Source: Saccharibacillus qingshengii (lineage in GTDB: Bacteria; Bacillota; Bacilli; Paenibacillales; Paenibacillaceae). From it: DNA of 64,000 nt. Positions 57,192 through 64,000 of the stretch are shown here, in pieces. The stretch's first letter is position 1. Each line of letters begins with the position of its first letter. The notes beneath the pieces are model-generated. The model was given only the letters and a program-made list of their open reading frames with translations, did no database searches and was not told the origin of the DNA. Both the position numbers and the translations under genes were made by a program. The stretch is taken from the NCBI RefSeq assembly GCF_013185195.1, contig NZ_JAAZWC010000011.1:56624-120623 (forward strand), read 5' to 3'.

Positions 57192-58034
57192 TTACCTGCC
57201 AAGTCCCAGCCGGGCCGCCATGCTGTAACCGGTCGGGCCGGCATTATAACGTCTGCGCAGCTCGATCAGATTGGGTCCAAACGTCGCTTCGAGCGTCTCG
57301 CGATGCGCCTGCATCAGCTCGTAAATGTACAGGTCGTGCACGATCACTTCGGTGATCGGCATCACAAGCCCCGGATGCTGCGTCCACGCCGCGCGGCTGT
57401 CCGTTCCCAGCGAGACGATGCCCGCGACGACTTCGCGGTCGTCGGCGCTGACGACGATCCAGCGTCCTCCGTATTCCCGGGTAATCTCGTCGCTCGAGTC
57501 ATGCGGATAGACCTGCGCAAAGTCGAAATCCAGTTCGCCGTACACCACGAGCAGGACCTCAAGTCCCCGCTCCGACGCGGCGCGCAGTTCGGGTTCCAGC
57601 AGCCTTGCCTCCTCCGGCCAGATCTCCAGCAGCACCCGCGTGCCGGCGCGCCTAATCGTCTCGGCCGCCCGTTCGAGAATGGCGTCGGTTCCCGTAATGT
57701 TCCAGATGTTCTCCCGGTTGGAGGAGACGAACGAGTAATGTTCCAACGCCGTCTCCGCCGCTTCGAGCGATGCTTCGGCACGTTTTTTCTTCAACCGGAC
57801 CAGTTCCTGCGGCGGCAGCGGCGTATAGAGCGAAGGTTCTTCGTGGCTGATCAGCACTTCTCCGCGTTCGACCAATCCGCCGAGCACTTCGTAGATCTTG
57901 GAACGGGGAACGCCCGAGCCGAGCGAGACGGCGTAACCGGACAGCGGCGATTTATCGAGCAGCGCCAGGTAGGCTTTGGCTTCGTATTCGGTAAAGTTCA
58001 GATCCTGCAGCAGTTTGATAATCTCGGGTTTCAT
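57192..58034 (-). CDS. TrmB-family transcriptional regulator
   Basis: This 280-residue protein follows GGGAGGCTCAAGC. The winged helix shows LNFTEYEAKAYLALLDKSPLSGYAVSLGSGVPRSKIYEVLGGLVERGEV. A coiled-coil linker (KKKRAEASLEAAETALEHY) and a sensor domain follow (NIWNITGTDAILERAAETIRRAG, PHDSSDEITREYGGRWIVVSADDREVVAGI). TrmB-type regulators often bind sugars or similar ligands. It is divergent from a DMT-type transporter gene whose promoter carries a palindrome over the start of transcription, a probable binding site. Confidence 0.88.
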   Translation of the reverse strand: MKPEIIKLLQDLNFTEYEAKAYLALLDKSPLSGYAVSLGSGVPRSKIYEVLGGLVERGEVLISHEEPSLYTPLPPQELVRLKKKRAEASLEAAETALEHYSFVSSNRENIWNITGTDAILERAAETIRRAGTRVLLEIWPEEARLLEPELRAASERGLEVLLVVYGELDFDFAQVYPHDSSDEITREYGGRWIVVSADDREVVAGIVSLGTDSRAAWTQHPGLVMPITEVIVHDLYIYELMQAHRETLEATFGPNLIELRRRYNAGPTGYSMAARLGLGR

Positions 58035-58113
58035 GCTTGAGCCTCCCAGCAGTCTTGTGGCGGTGCAATCCGCATTGCCGCGCCGTTCTTCTCCCCATTA
58101 TCCCACACTGTGC

Positions 58114-58142
58114 TTGACACCGTACAGCACCGATGCTATATC
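58114..58142 (+). promoter_or_regulatory. Promoter of the DMT transporter gene
   Basis: TTGACA and TATATC are separated by 17 bp, a near-consensus sigma-A promoter. The transcript would start near 58149, inside the palindrome that follows. Confidence 0.7.
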
Positions 58143-58147
58143 TTTGT

Positions 58148-58175
58148 ATTAGTGACTACAATAGTAGCGACTAAT
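58148..58175. promoter_or_regulatory. Probable operator overlapping transcription start
   Basis: ATTAGTGACTAC and GTAGCGACTAAT are 12-bp arms (two mismatches) flanking AATA. The position over +1 fits repression of the transporter by the divergently encoded TrmB regulator. Confidence 0.6.
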
Positions 58176-58213
58176 TATAAGGGGATCAAAAATGCCCAAC
58201 ACGGAGGTGCAGC

Positions 58214-59185
58214 ATGGAGACCGCAGGAGAAAATAGGTTCGATTCGGCGTCCGGCCAAATCGGTGAGCAAGCCGGCAGCGCAGGCAGCGAAAGAGAACTT
58301 CACCGCGCCCATACGCTTTACTTGATCGCCGCGTTAATCGCTATAATTTTCTGGAGTACGTCATTCGTCGGAACGAAGATCGCCTACGCTTCGTTTCCGC
58401 CGCTGACACTTGGAGCCGCAAGGTTCGCGATCGCTTCGGTTATTCTGGGCGCCATCCTGCTGCTGCGGCGCGAATTTACGCGGCCGGCTCCGAAAGACCT
58501 CGGAATGATGGCCCTCAGCGGCCTGCTCGGGACCACGGTATACTTTGCGCTGGAAAATATCGGGGTTCAGCTGACGACGGCATCAAGCGCGGCGCTGATC
58601 GTCGCTTCGTACCCGGCCGTGACGGCGCTGCTGGAGTTCTTTTTTTATCGGACAAGGATCTCGTGGATGCGGGGAACCGGGATCGCGATGGCGGTCTTCG
58701 GGGTGTACCGGATTTCCGGAGGAAGCGCGGGGGAAGGCGGTACGCATGAGCTGACCGGCAATCTGCTGTTGATCGCGGCAGGGTTCGTGTTTGCGATTTA
58801 TAACTTTGCCACGCGAAAAGTCGTCGGCCGCTATTCCATGGTCACCGTGTCGTTCTACCAGACGATTGCGGGCACGATTGCTTTTATTCCGCTGGCTCTG
58901 ACCGAGACGCGGCAGTGGCAGGTTCCGACCGCCGAATCGATGGGAATGCTGCTGTATCTGGGCGTGTTCTGCTCGGTTGCGGCGTTCATGCTGTACAATT
59001 TCGGGCTGCGCGGACTTACGGCCGGCACGGCGATGGCGCTCATGAATCTCGTTCCGATCATCGGAGTGGCGCTGTCGATCGGACTGCTCGGCGAGAGCCT
59101 GCGCACGGACCATTGGATCGGCGGGGCGATTGTGATTGCGGGCGTGATCCTGAGCGTGAGAGAACGTCCGCAAAAGAAAGGCTGA
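58214..59185 (+). CDS. EamA/DMT-superfamily transporter
   Basis: This 323-residue protein starts at an ATG after GGAGGTGCAGC. After a charged N-tail of about 30 residues there are ten hydrophobic segments in two EamA repeats (ALIAIIFWSTSFVGTKIAYASFPPLTLGAARF and LLLIAAGFVFAIYNFATRKVVGRYSMVTVSFYQTIAG). GVQLTTASSAALIVASYPAVTALLEFFF and GTAMALMNLVPIIGVALSIGLLGES are typical family ends. Such proteins export metabolites or amino acids. Control by the divergent TrmB regulator is suggested by the operator. Confidence 0.88.
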   Translation: METAGENRFDSASGQIGEQAGSAGSERELHRAHTLYLIAALIAIIFWSTSFVGTKIAYASFPPLTLGAARFAIASVILGAILLLRREFTRPAPKDLGMMALSGLLGTTVYFALENIGVQLTTASSAALIVASYPAVTALLEFFFYRTRISWMRGTGIAMAVFGVYRISGGSAGEGGTHELTGNLLLIAAGFVFAIYNFATRKVVGRYSMVTVSFYQTIAGTIAFIPLALTETRQWQVPTAESMGMLLYLGVFCSVAAFMLYNFGLRGLTAGTAMALMNLVPIIGVALSIGLLGESLRTDHWIGGAIVIAGVILSVRERPQKKG

Positions 59186-59218
59186 AGAAGTAGTGGGCAA
59201 TCGGTGCCGGAGAAAAAG

Positions 59219-59262
59219 AAAAAGGAGAACGGGCGCCGTGGGGCGTTCGTTCTCCTTTTTTT
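59219..59262. terminator. Terminator of the DMT gene
   Basis: AAAAAGGAGAACG pairs with CGTTCTCCTTTTT around a GC-rich loop. It may also serve the converging XRE-cupin gene. Confidence 0.88.
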
Positions 59263-59292
59263 GACGCTGCGGTCCGCAAAGTCCGCCTCGGT

Positions 59293-59847
59293 TCAGTCCC
59301 GGTAACGGATCGTCATGCTCAGACGCGTCGTTTCCGTACCTGCGCTGCGATAGCAATGCGGCCGGTCCGCTTTGAACCGGATCGCGTCCCCGCTCTCCAA
59401 CCGGTAGGTATCGCCGCCGACTTCCACTTCGAGCGTGCCCGCAAACAGCGTAATCCATTCTTCCGTGCCTTCGCGGTGCGGCTCCGATCCAAGCATTCCG
59501 CCGGGCTCGATCTCGACCGTATACACTTCGAATCCAGGCTCCGCATCGTACGGAAACATCGGATACAGCCGGTATTTAAGCTCCAGTTCTTCCATTATCT
59601 GCGTATCCTGCCGGCGTACGAGCACGGCTTCCGCCGGCGGTTCGACGATCAGCGAGGTAAAAGAAACTTTCAAACCGTTGGCGATCTTCCACACCGTCGT
59701 AAGCGAAGGACTGGATTCACCGCGTTCGATCTGGCCGAGCATCGTCTTGCTGATACCGGTCAGATCGGCGAGTTTGTCCAGGCTCAGTTTGCGCTCGGCG
59801 CGCAGGCGTTTGAGATTTTGACTAAGGATCAGGTTGATCGGTTCCAT
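59293..59847 (-). CDS. XRE-family regulator with cupin domain
   Basis: The ATG at 59847 follows GGGGAGGATTGCTGTC; the product has 184 residues. The helix-turn-helix is NLKRLRAERKLSLDKLADLTGISKTMLGQIERGESSPSLTTVWKIANGL. The C-terminal cupin barrel shows EIEPGGMLGSEPHREGTEEWITLFAGTLEV and SGDAIRFKADRPHCYRS. Such regulators often control an adjacent amino-acid or metabolite exporter. It is divergent from a LysE-type gene, with repeated ACGT-centred sites between them. Confidence 0.9.
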   Translation of the reverse strand: MEPINLILSQNLKRLRAERKLSLDKLADLTGISKTMLGQIERGESSPSLTTVWKIANGLKVSFTSLIVEPPAEAVLVRRQDTQIMEELELKYRLYPMFPYDAEPGFEVYTVEIEPGGMLGSEPHREGTEEWITLFAGTLEVEVGGDTYRLESGDAIRFKADRPHCYRSAGTETTRLSMTIRYRD

Positions 59848-59867
59848 GACAGCAATCCTCCCCAATA

Positions 59868-59966
59868 TCGTACGTTAAAAAGTCTATGTTGATCTTTATA
59901 ACGTACAAGTCTATAATACAAACCTAACGTGCGTTAAAACGTACGTTTTGGTTCATTATAACATAC
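59868..59966. promoter_or_regulatory. Divergent promoter-operator region with repeated ACGT-centred sites
   Basis: TCGTACGTTA (59868), TAACGTACA (59899), CTAACGTGCGTTA (59924), AACGTACGTT (59938) and TAACATACG (59959) recur at intervals of about 10-30 bp. A rightward promoter TTGATC-17-TATAAT (59889-59917) lies among them. The sites probably bind the XRE-cupin regulator and couple its own gene to the exporter gene. Confidence 0.6.
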
Positions 59967-59981
59967 GGAGGGTCGATATCT

Positions 59982-60563
59982 ATGCCGCTTTTTCCTTTGC
60001 TGTCTTATGCGTTTGCCGCCAGTTTTACGCCGGGACCGAACAACCTCATGGCGCTCGACGGAGCAAGAAGGGTGGGCTTTCAAAGCATGCGGCCGTTCGT
60101 AGTCGGCGTTGCGGCCGGCTGCTTCGGGGTGATCCTGCTGTCCGGTCTGCTCAATCTGATGCTGTACCGCTGGCTTCCGGGTATTCGGATAGGGATGGGC
60201 GTCCTCGGAACCGCTTATATGCTGTGGCTGGCTTTCAAGATCCTGGCGAGTACTGGCGCAGCCGGGCAGGAGGAAGTTCGGCGGGTCTACTCGCTGCGTG
60301 CCGGATTTCTGCTCCAGTTCGTCAATCCCAAACTGCTAATGTACGGGATCACGGCCGTCTCGACGTTCGTCATGCCTTATAACCCTTCTTGGCCGGACCT
60401 GCTCGGAGTCTCGTTATTGTTGGGAGCCGTCGCACTCGCTTCCTCTGGATCGTGGGCTTTGTTCGGGGCGCTGTTTCAGCCTTGGTTAATCCAGCATGAA
60501 CGCAGCTTCAATATCGTCATGGCTCTGCTGCTGGCGTACAGCGCGGCGGCGGTCTGGCTTTGA
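59982..60563 (+). CDS. LysE/RhtB-family exporter
   Basis: This 193-residue membrane protein has five or six hydrophobic segments and the family start FAASFTPGPNNLMALDGARRVGFQSMRPFVVGVAAGCF. LLQFVNPKLLMYGITAVSTFVMP is the second signature. It exports amino acids or related small molecules. AACATACGGAGGG precedes the ATG. The XRE-cupin gene is divergent and the likely regulator. No downstream operon partner is coupled. Confidence 0.9.
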   Translation: MPLFPLLSYAFAASFTPGPNNLMALDGARRVGFQSMRPFVVGVAAGCFGVILLSGLLNLMLYRWLPGIRIGMGVLGTAYMLWLAFKILASTGAAGQEEVRRVYSLRAGFLLQFVNPKLLMYGITAVSTFVMPYNPSWPDLLGVSLLLGAVALASSGSWALFGALFQPWLIQHERSFNIVMALLLAYSAAAVWL

Positions 60564-60673
60564 TCCCGGCCGTCGCGGCTAATATTGCGTAAGACGGAAA
60601 AAGCGGCGTATAATATTCATGAAATGGAACTCGGTTTCATCTGATGAAACATAAGAAACGGGAGGGATTTCAT

Positions 60674-61441
60674 ATGGACAGCAAACAGCGTTTTTCCGAG
60701 CGGGTCGAAGCTTATGTCAAATATCGGCCGGATTATCCGCAGGCGGCGATCGACTATCTGTACGACGAGGTCGGACTGGCTGCGGCGGGCAGGATCGCGG
60801 ACATCGGGGCGGGCACGGGCATCTTCTCGAAGCTGCTGCTCGATCGGGGCAGCGAGGTGATCGCGGCGGAACCCAACGACGATATGCGCGCTGCGGCGGA
60901 AAAAGAACTGGGCGCCCGTCCCGGCTTTTGCTCCGTCGGCCGTCCGGCCGAAGATACCGGGCTGCCGGAAAGCAGCGTGGGAGCGATTATCTGCGCGCAG
61001 GCGTTCCACTGGTTCGATCAGGAAGCGGCGCGAACGGAATTCAAACGGATTCTTCAGCCCGGCGGCCCGGTCGCGCTGATCTGGAACAATCGGCTGACGG
61101 ACGGCTCGCCGTTTCTCGAAGCGTACGAACGTCTCTTGCAGACTTACGGAACCGATTATCGCCAGGTGAACCATCGCAACACGTCGAACGTGGAGACCGA
61201 ACAACTGGACCGCTTTTTCGGAAAAGGAAACCTGACACTGGCGAAATTCCCCAACCGTCAAGTGTTCGACTTCGACGGTCTGAGCGGCCGGTTGAATTCT
61301 TCGTCATACGCGCCCGCGCCGGGACATCCCGACTATAAGCCGATGAAGGCTGAGCTGCGCCGGATTTTCGACGAGACGCAGCAGGACGGGCACGTCTTTT
61401 TCGAATACGAAACGGAAGTGTATTGGGGCAGATTGTCATAA
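60674..61441 (+). CDS. Class I SAM-dependent methyltransferase
   Basis: The ATG at 60674 follows GGGAGGGATTTCAT; the product has 255 residues. SAM motif I is IADIGAGTGIFSKLLLDRG, motif II AAEPNDDMRAAAEKEL, then ESSVGAIICAQAFHWFD and RILQPGGPVALIWNN. The pattern is that of a generic small-molecule methyltransferase (UbiE/TAM-like, with the YxKYRPDYP start common in Paenibacillus). No substrate can be named. Confidence 0.88.
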   Translation: MDSKQRFSERVEAYVKYRPDYPQAAIDYLYDEVGLAAAGRIADIGAGTGIFSKLLLDRGSEVIAAEPNDDMRAAAEKELGARPGFCSVGRPAEDTGLPESSVGAIICAQAFHWFDQEAARTEFKRILQPGGPVALIWNNRLTDGSPFLEAYERLLQTYGTDYRQVNHRNTSNVETEQLDRFFGKGNLTLAKFPNRQVFDFDGLSGRLNSSSYAPAPGHPDYKPMKAELRRIFDETQQDGHVFFEYETEVYWGRLS

Positions 61442-61466
61442 GAATTCCCTATAATCTTCGCCATAC

Positions 61467-61503
61467 AAAAAGCGGCCTCGGATTTCTGGGGCCGCTTTTT
61501 TAT
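61467..61503. terminator. Bidirectional terminator between methyltransferase and DUF1772 genes
   Basis: AAAAAGCGGCC pairs with GGCCGCTTTTT around a 10-13 nt loop; A and T runs lie on both sides. Confidence 0.9.
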
Positions 61504-61620
61504 GGATACATAACGGAAACGGCTTATCGGGGCGGTTTTGCGAATGCAAACTATTTTATCGAGAAGTTCAGGCGAACATTCCAAGCGTTAAAGTAAATCG
61601 AGCGGTGAAGGAAAGTAGGC

Positions 61621-62115
61621 TTATGCTGCCGCCGCAAGCACGAAGCAGGCTAGCGAAGCGATGCAGCAGAGCGTTCGAACATGGTTCCATTTCGTCCAGG
61701 CCGAGGCGTAGCGCAGCCAGAAAGCCTGGCCTTCGGGGCTGCCTGCATGGAGAGCCGCCAGCCGATTGTTCAAAGGTACATTGCATACCGCGGTGATGCC
61801 AAACCCTCCTATCAGATACAGCAAACTGCCGGACAACAACCACGTCGTGCCAGGCTGCTGTTCCCGCATCAGAGAGGTTGCAAGGCCAACTGCGCATAAC
61901 AGGGCGGTACCCACAAACAGCAGCATAAAGAGCGGATTCAGGATCACAGCGTTGATCGCCTGCATCGCCGCCATACCGCGTTCATTCTCCAGCGTGGACA
62001 GAGCTCTCATGATAGCGTTCGAAAAAACGAAGAATAGGCCGGCCATCAACCCGGAGCCTACTGCGGCGGCCAGTGCCAGCAGATCGATCCATCCGCCGTT
62101 CAACCAGATATCCAT
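61621..62115 (-). CDS. DUF1772-type (anthrone-oxygenase-like) membrane protein
   Basis: The ATG at 62115 follows ACGGAGGAAACAGGATC; the product has 164 residues. Four hydrophobic segments fit DUF1772: LLALAAAVGSGLMAGLFFVFSNAIMRAL, MQAINAVILNPLFMLLFVGTALL, YLIGGFGITAVCNVPLNNRLAAL and WTKWNHVRTLCCIASLACFVLAAA. NVPLN and WTKWNHVR are typical motifs of the family. Its biochemical role in bacteria is unknown. It stands alone. Confidence 0.82.
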   Translation of the reverse strand: MDIWLNGGWIDLLALAAAVGSGLMAGLFFVFSNAIMRALSTLENERGMAAMQAINAVILNPLFMLLFVGTALLCAVGLATSLMREQQPGTTWLLSGSLLYLIGGFGITAVCNVPLNNRLAALHAGSPEGQAFWLRYASAWTKWNHVRTLCCIASLACFVLAAAA

Positions 62116-62244
62116 GATCCTGTTTCCTCCGTATTGTATATTTTCCCAATATTTATATATCCCAATATAAAGGCCGGTTTCGCGTAAGGCAAGGCAGAGA
62201 GAAGACTGCATTCGAAAAATAAAGACTTTCGGCCAAACCCGAAT

Positions 62245-62275
62245 ATCCCGGCACGCTCCAAAGCGGCCGGGATAT
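62245..62275 (-). terminator. Hairpin after the AAA+ activator gene
   Basis: On the minus strand TATCCCGGC pairs perfectly with GCCGGGATA around CGCTTTGGAGCGT. Only TTCGGGTTT follows, so it is a weak or Rho-assisted stop at best. Confidence 0.5.
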
Positions 62276-62304
62276 AGAAAAAGCCGAGATGACCCAACAA
62301 CCGT

Positions 62305-63696
62305 TCACTTCCGCCCCAGCACTTCTTCCATTTTCTTGAGCTTCCGGTAGATAACCGAGCGGTCCACGCCGAGATGCTTGGCGGCTTCGGCCGCGCTGCC
62401 TCCGTATTCGTCCAGCGTCTGCCGGATGAAGCGGCCTTCCGCAAGGGCGGTGAAGTCTTTGAGCGAACCGGCGCGTTCCCGGTTGCGCCCGATAAAGTGG
62501 TCGAGCGCAAAAACGTCCGCCATGCCGTCTTCGTCGGATAGGGCACCGGAAGGCGCGCTGCCGGTAATGACCAGCCGCTCGATATAGTTGCGCAGCTCCC
62601 GCGCATTGCCGTGCCAAGGCTGATCGAGAATCCGCTGGAATTCGTCCGCGCCGAGCATGTACCGCTTGCCGTAAGCGGCATTGAAATGGGCGATGAAGCT
62701 TGAGGTCAGCCCGACCAGATCCGGCTTGCGGCTCCGCAGCGGCGGAATATGGATCGGAATGACGTTGATCCGGTAGTAGAGATCTTCGCGGAACTGGCCC
62801 TGCTGGACCATGCTCCACAGATCCCGGTTTGTCGCGCAGACGACGCGGCAGTGGACCGGAATCGGCACGGTGCCCCCGATTCGCCGCAGTTCGCTGCTCT
62901 CCAGCACATGGAGCAGCTTGGCCTGCATATCAAGCGGCATTTCGGCAATCTCGTCGAGAAACAGCACGCCGCCCGCGGCCAGCTCGACCAGGCCTTTTTT
63001 GCCGTCTGCGGCTTCCGCTTCTCGGCTCTCCCGTCCGAACAGTTCGTATTCGAACGAGTCGGCCGGGATCGCGGCGCAGTTGACCGGAATAAACGGCCCG
63101 TTCCACCGCCCGCTTTTGCGGTGGATATACTTGGCGATGATTTCTTTGCCTGTGCCGGATTCGCCCAGAATCAGCACTTTGCTGTCGTAGGAGGCGATCT
63201 GGTTGCAGACTTGAATGATCTGTTTCATGGCGAGGCTCTCGGCGATGATGCCGGAAGCGGTATCCGTGTCGGGGCGCGGCTGGCGTCGAAGTCGGGAAGA
63301 CGGGGAAGGAGGCAGCGACGAGACCGCTTTCGCTTCGGGTTCGCCCGGATAGCTGTTGGAGCTGGTGACGACAAGCTGGACTTCGCCTTCCTGATTGAGG
63401 ATCGGCGTCGCCGTAGACAGCACGTTGAAGCCCTGTACGGTGCGGATAACCATCGAAACTTTCTTCTTCGCGGCGATGGCTTTGAGCGTGACGGAGTCGC
63501 TGTAATAACCGGCGTTGACGAGGTCGCGCACATTGTATTTGAGCAGCTCTTCCAGCGGGATGCCAATCGTGAGCGCGGTGAATTCGTTGGAAATCAGGAT
63601 ATTGCCCCGGGCGTCGGTCACGAACAGGGTGCCAGGCGACTGGCCGTCGATCAGACCGGCATATTCGCCCGCAGGGCCGCTTTCGCTGTGATTCAT
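62305..63696 (-). CDS. PAS/AAA+ transcriptional regulator of the sigma-54 activator type, lacking GAFTGA
   Basis: This 463-residue protein follows GAGAGGTGATCGATT. Order: PAS domain (about 15-115), Ser/Pro/Arg linker, AAA+ domain (about 148-385) and a Fis-type helix-turn-helix (TLDEYGGSAAEAAKHLGVDRSVIYRKLKKM). Walker A is GESGTGKE (178-185), Walker B GVLFLDEIAEM, and the arginine-rich REDLYYRINVIPIHIPPLR is standard. After ELFG (218-221), where activators have YEPGAFTGA, this protein has RESREAEAADGKKG. GAFTGA contacts sigma-54, so this protein is unlikely to activate sigma-54 promoters; like TyrR it may act with sigma-70-type polymerase. Its targets are not visible here. Confidence 0.88.
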   Translation of the reverse strand: MNHSESGPAGEYAGLIDGQSPGTLFVTDARGNILISNEFTALTIGIPLEELLKYNVRDLVNAGYYSDSVTLKAIAAKKKVSMVIRTVQGFNVLSTATPILNQEGEVQLVVTSSNSYPGEPEAKAVSSLPPSPSSRLRRQPRPDTDTASGIIAESLAMKQIIQVCNQIASYDSKVLILGESGTGKEIIAKYIHRKSGRWNGPFIPVNCAAIPADSFEYELFGRESREAEAADGKKGLVELAAGGVLFLDEIAEMPLDMQAKLLHVLESSELRRIGGTVPIPVHCRVVCATNRDLWSMVQQGQFREDLYYRINVIPIHIPPLRSRKPDLVGLTSSFIAHFNAAYGKRYMLGADEFQRILDQPWHGNARELRNYIERLVITGSAPSGALSDEDGMADVFALDHFIGRNRERAGSLKDFTALAEGRFIRQTLDEYGGSAAEAAKHLGVDRSVIYRKLKKMEEVLGRK

Positions 63697-63818
63697 AATC
63701 GATCACCTCTCGGAGTGGAATGGATGGGATGCGGCGGATGCCGTCTGCTGACTCATACGTATCACAAAGCAAGCCGTCAGGTAAAGGGCATTCGTACGTT
63801 TCTTCCGCTTCCGGGCAG

Positions 63819-63856
63819 CAAAAAGCCGGGAGGCTCTGGAAGAAGCCGTCCCGGCG
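63819..63856 (-). terminator. Leftward terminator for a gene beyond the right edge
   Basis: On the minus strand GCCGGGACGGCT pairs with AGCCTCCCGGC around TCTTCCAG, followed by TTTTTGC. No gene inside the window reads into it, so it implies a minus-strand gene to the right or on the other side of the cruciform. Confidence 0.7.
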
Positions 63857-63866
63857 GGCCGTGCCC

Positions 63867-63984
63867 AGTACCTTGACCAAGTTAAAAGTAAGGTTACGCC
63901 CCCCTGAACCGCACCTAAAACGTGTGCGGTTCAGGCGAACGTAACCCTCTGATTAGGGTTGGTCAAGGTACTAGTACCTTGACC
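63867..63984. repeat. 106-bp nested palindrome (cruciform) followed by a second partial copy
   Basis: AGTACCTTGACC (63867-63878) is mirrored by GGTCAAGGTACT (63961-63972), GGTTACG (63892-63898) by CGTAACC (63940-63946), and CCTGAACCGCAC (63903-63914) by GTGCGGTTCAGG (63924-63935). AACCCT/AGGGTT forms a small side hairpin on the right. The left-end motif AGTACCTTGACC repeats at once at 63973, so another unit or the end of a mobile element seems to continue past the edge. The stretch 63697-63818 holds nothing that I recognise. Confidence 0.75.
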
Positions 63985-64000
63985 GATAAAGAGGTTGTTA

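Noticed and set aside
57007..57228. 73-codon frame running through the terminator at 57113
   Set aside because: It begins with TTG without a ribosome binding site, crosses a strong terminator, and overlaps the TrmB gene on the other strand.
63892..63946. Group II intron domain V near the right edge
   Set aside because: The hairpin CCTGAACCGCAC/GTGCGGTTCAGG recalls intron ends, but the AGC triad, bulge and GNRA loop are missing, and no reverse transcriptase is visible.

Overview
The window looks like chromosomal DNA of a GC-rich, Gram-positive, spore-former-type Firmicute of the family Paenibacillaceae (Paenibacillus or Saccharibacillus-like; this is an inference). The reasons are strong AGGAGG-type ribosome binding sites, a B. 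subtilis-style TPP riboswitch with an intrinsic terminator, perfect catabolite-response (cre) motifs before sugar genes, SLH-anchored exoenzymes, many two-component systems and a large plant-polysaccharide repertoire. I saw no rRNA, tRNA, CRISPR array, integrase or prophage.

Layout. 1-2.7 kb: a Fur-box-controlled siderophore-binding lipoprotein (cut by the left edge) and a GAF histidine kinase. 2.9-7.3 kb: a TPP-riboswitch-controlled thiazole operon, thiF-thiE-thiS-thiG-thiO, ending in a terminator built from one copy of a four-copy 24-bp repeat. 7.9-10.6 kb: a VanR/VanS-like pair and a VanY-type D,D-carboxypeptidase. 10.8-16.8 kb: a DHA3 efflux pump with an unusual leader, a GH43 enzyme, mqo and an HSL-type esterase. 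17-22 kb: a giant SLH-anchored GH53 galactanase, an MmyB-type regulator and a secreted SLH-like protein. 22.4-31.2 kb: SGNH hydrolase, Crp/Fnr regulator, DUF4386 protein, TDT-type channel, threonine aldolase, GntR regulator, phosphoketolase and a hypothetical membrane protein. 31.3-34.5 kb: a TetR/MFS pair sharing one operator sequence, then an AT-rich, probably imported Fic protein. 34.7-38.5 kb: a GH3 enzyme with an inserted domain, a 288-bp nested-inverted-repeat element and a small secreted coiled-coil protein. 38.7-40.3 kb: MepB, GNAT and VOC proteins. 40.5-43.9 kb: an RR-HK-ABC (Bcr/lantibiotic-type) detoxification operon. 44-52.4 kb: SelO, a mannose/fructose PTS permease, its ManR-like activator broken by a frameshift, and a GH94 phosphorylase. 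52.5-56.8 kb: an LtrA gene with an in-frame amber codon, and a 7TM histidine kinase/SARP-type response regulator pair. 56.9-57.2 kb: a Pho-box-like promoter reading into a C-rich, non-coding, terminator-capped stretch. 57.2-64 kb: TrmB/DMT pair, XRE-cupin/LysE pair, methyltransferase, DUF1772 protein, an AAA+ activator of the sigma-54 type lacking GAFTGA, and a 106-bp cruciform at the right edge.

How the parts work together. The GH53, GH43, GH3, GH94 and PTS genes suggest breakdown of pectin galactan side chains, arabinoxylan and beta-glucan. Perfect cre motifs precede GH43, GH3 and the PTS gene, and a degenerate one precedes GH53, so CcpA probably controls them together. Phosphoketolase offers a route from pentose or fructose phosphates to acetyl phosphate. 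Much of the rest is regulator-plus-transporter pairs (TetR/MFS, TrmB/DMT, XRE-cupin/LysE, two-component system/ABC) with visible operators between them.

The items most deserving a second look are the candidate Pho-regulated C-rich small RNA, the 288-bp structured element, the GAFTGA-less activator, the two apparently broken genes (manR, ltrA), and the leader of the DHA3 pump. All calls were made by reading the sequence without database searches.
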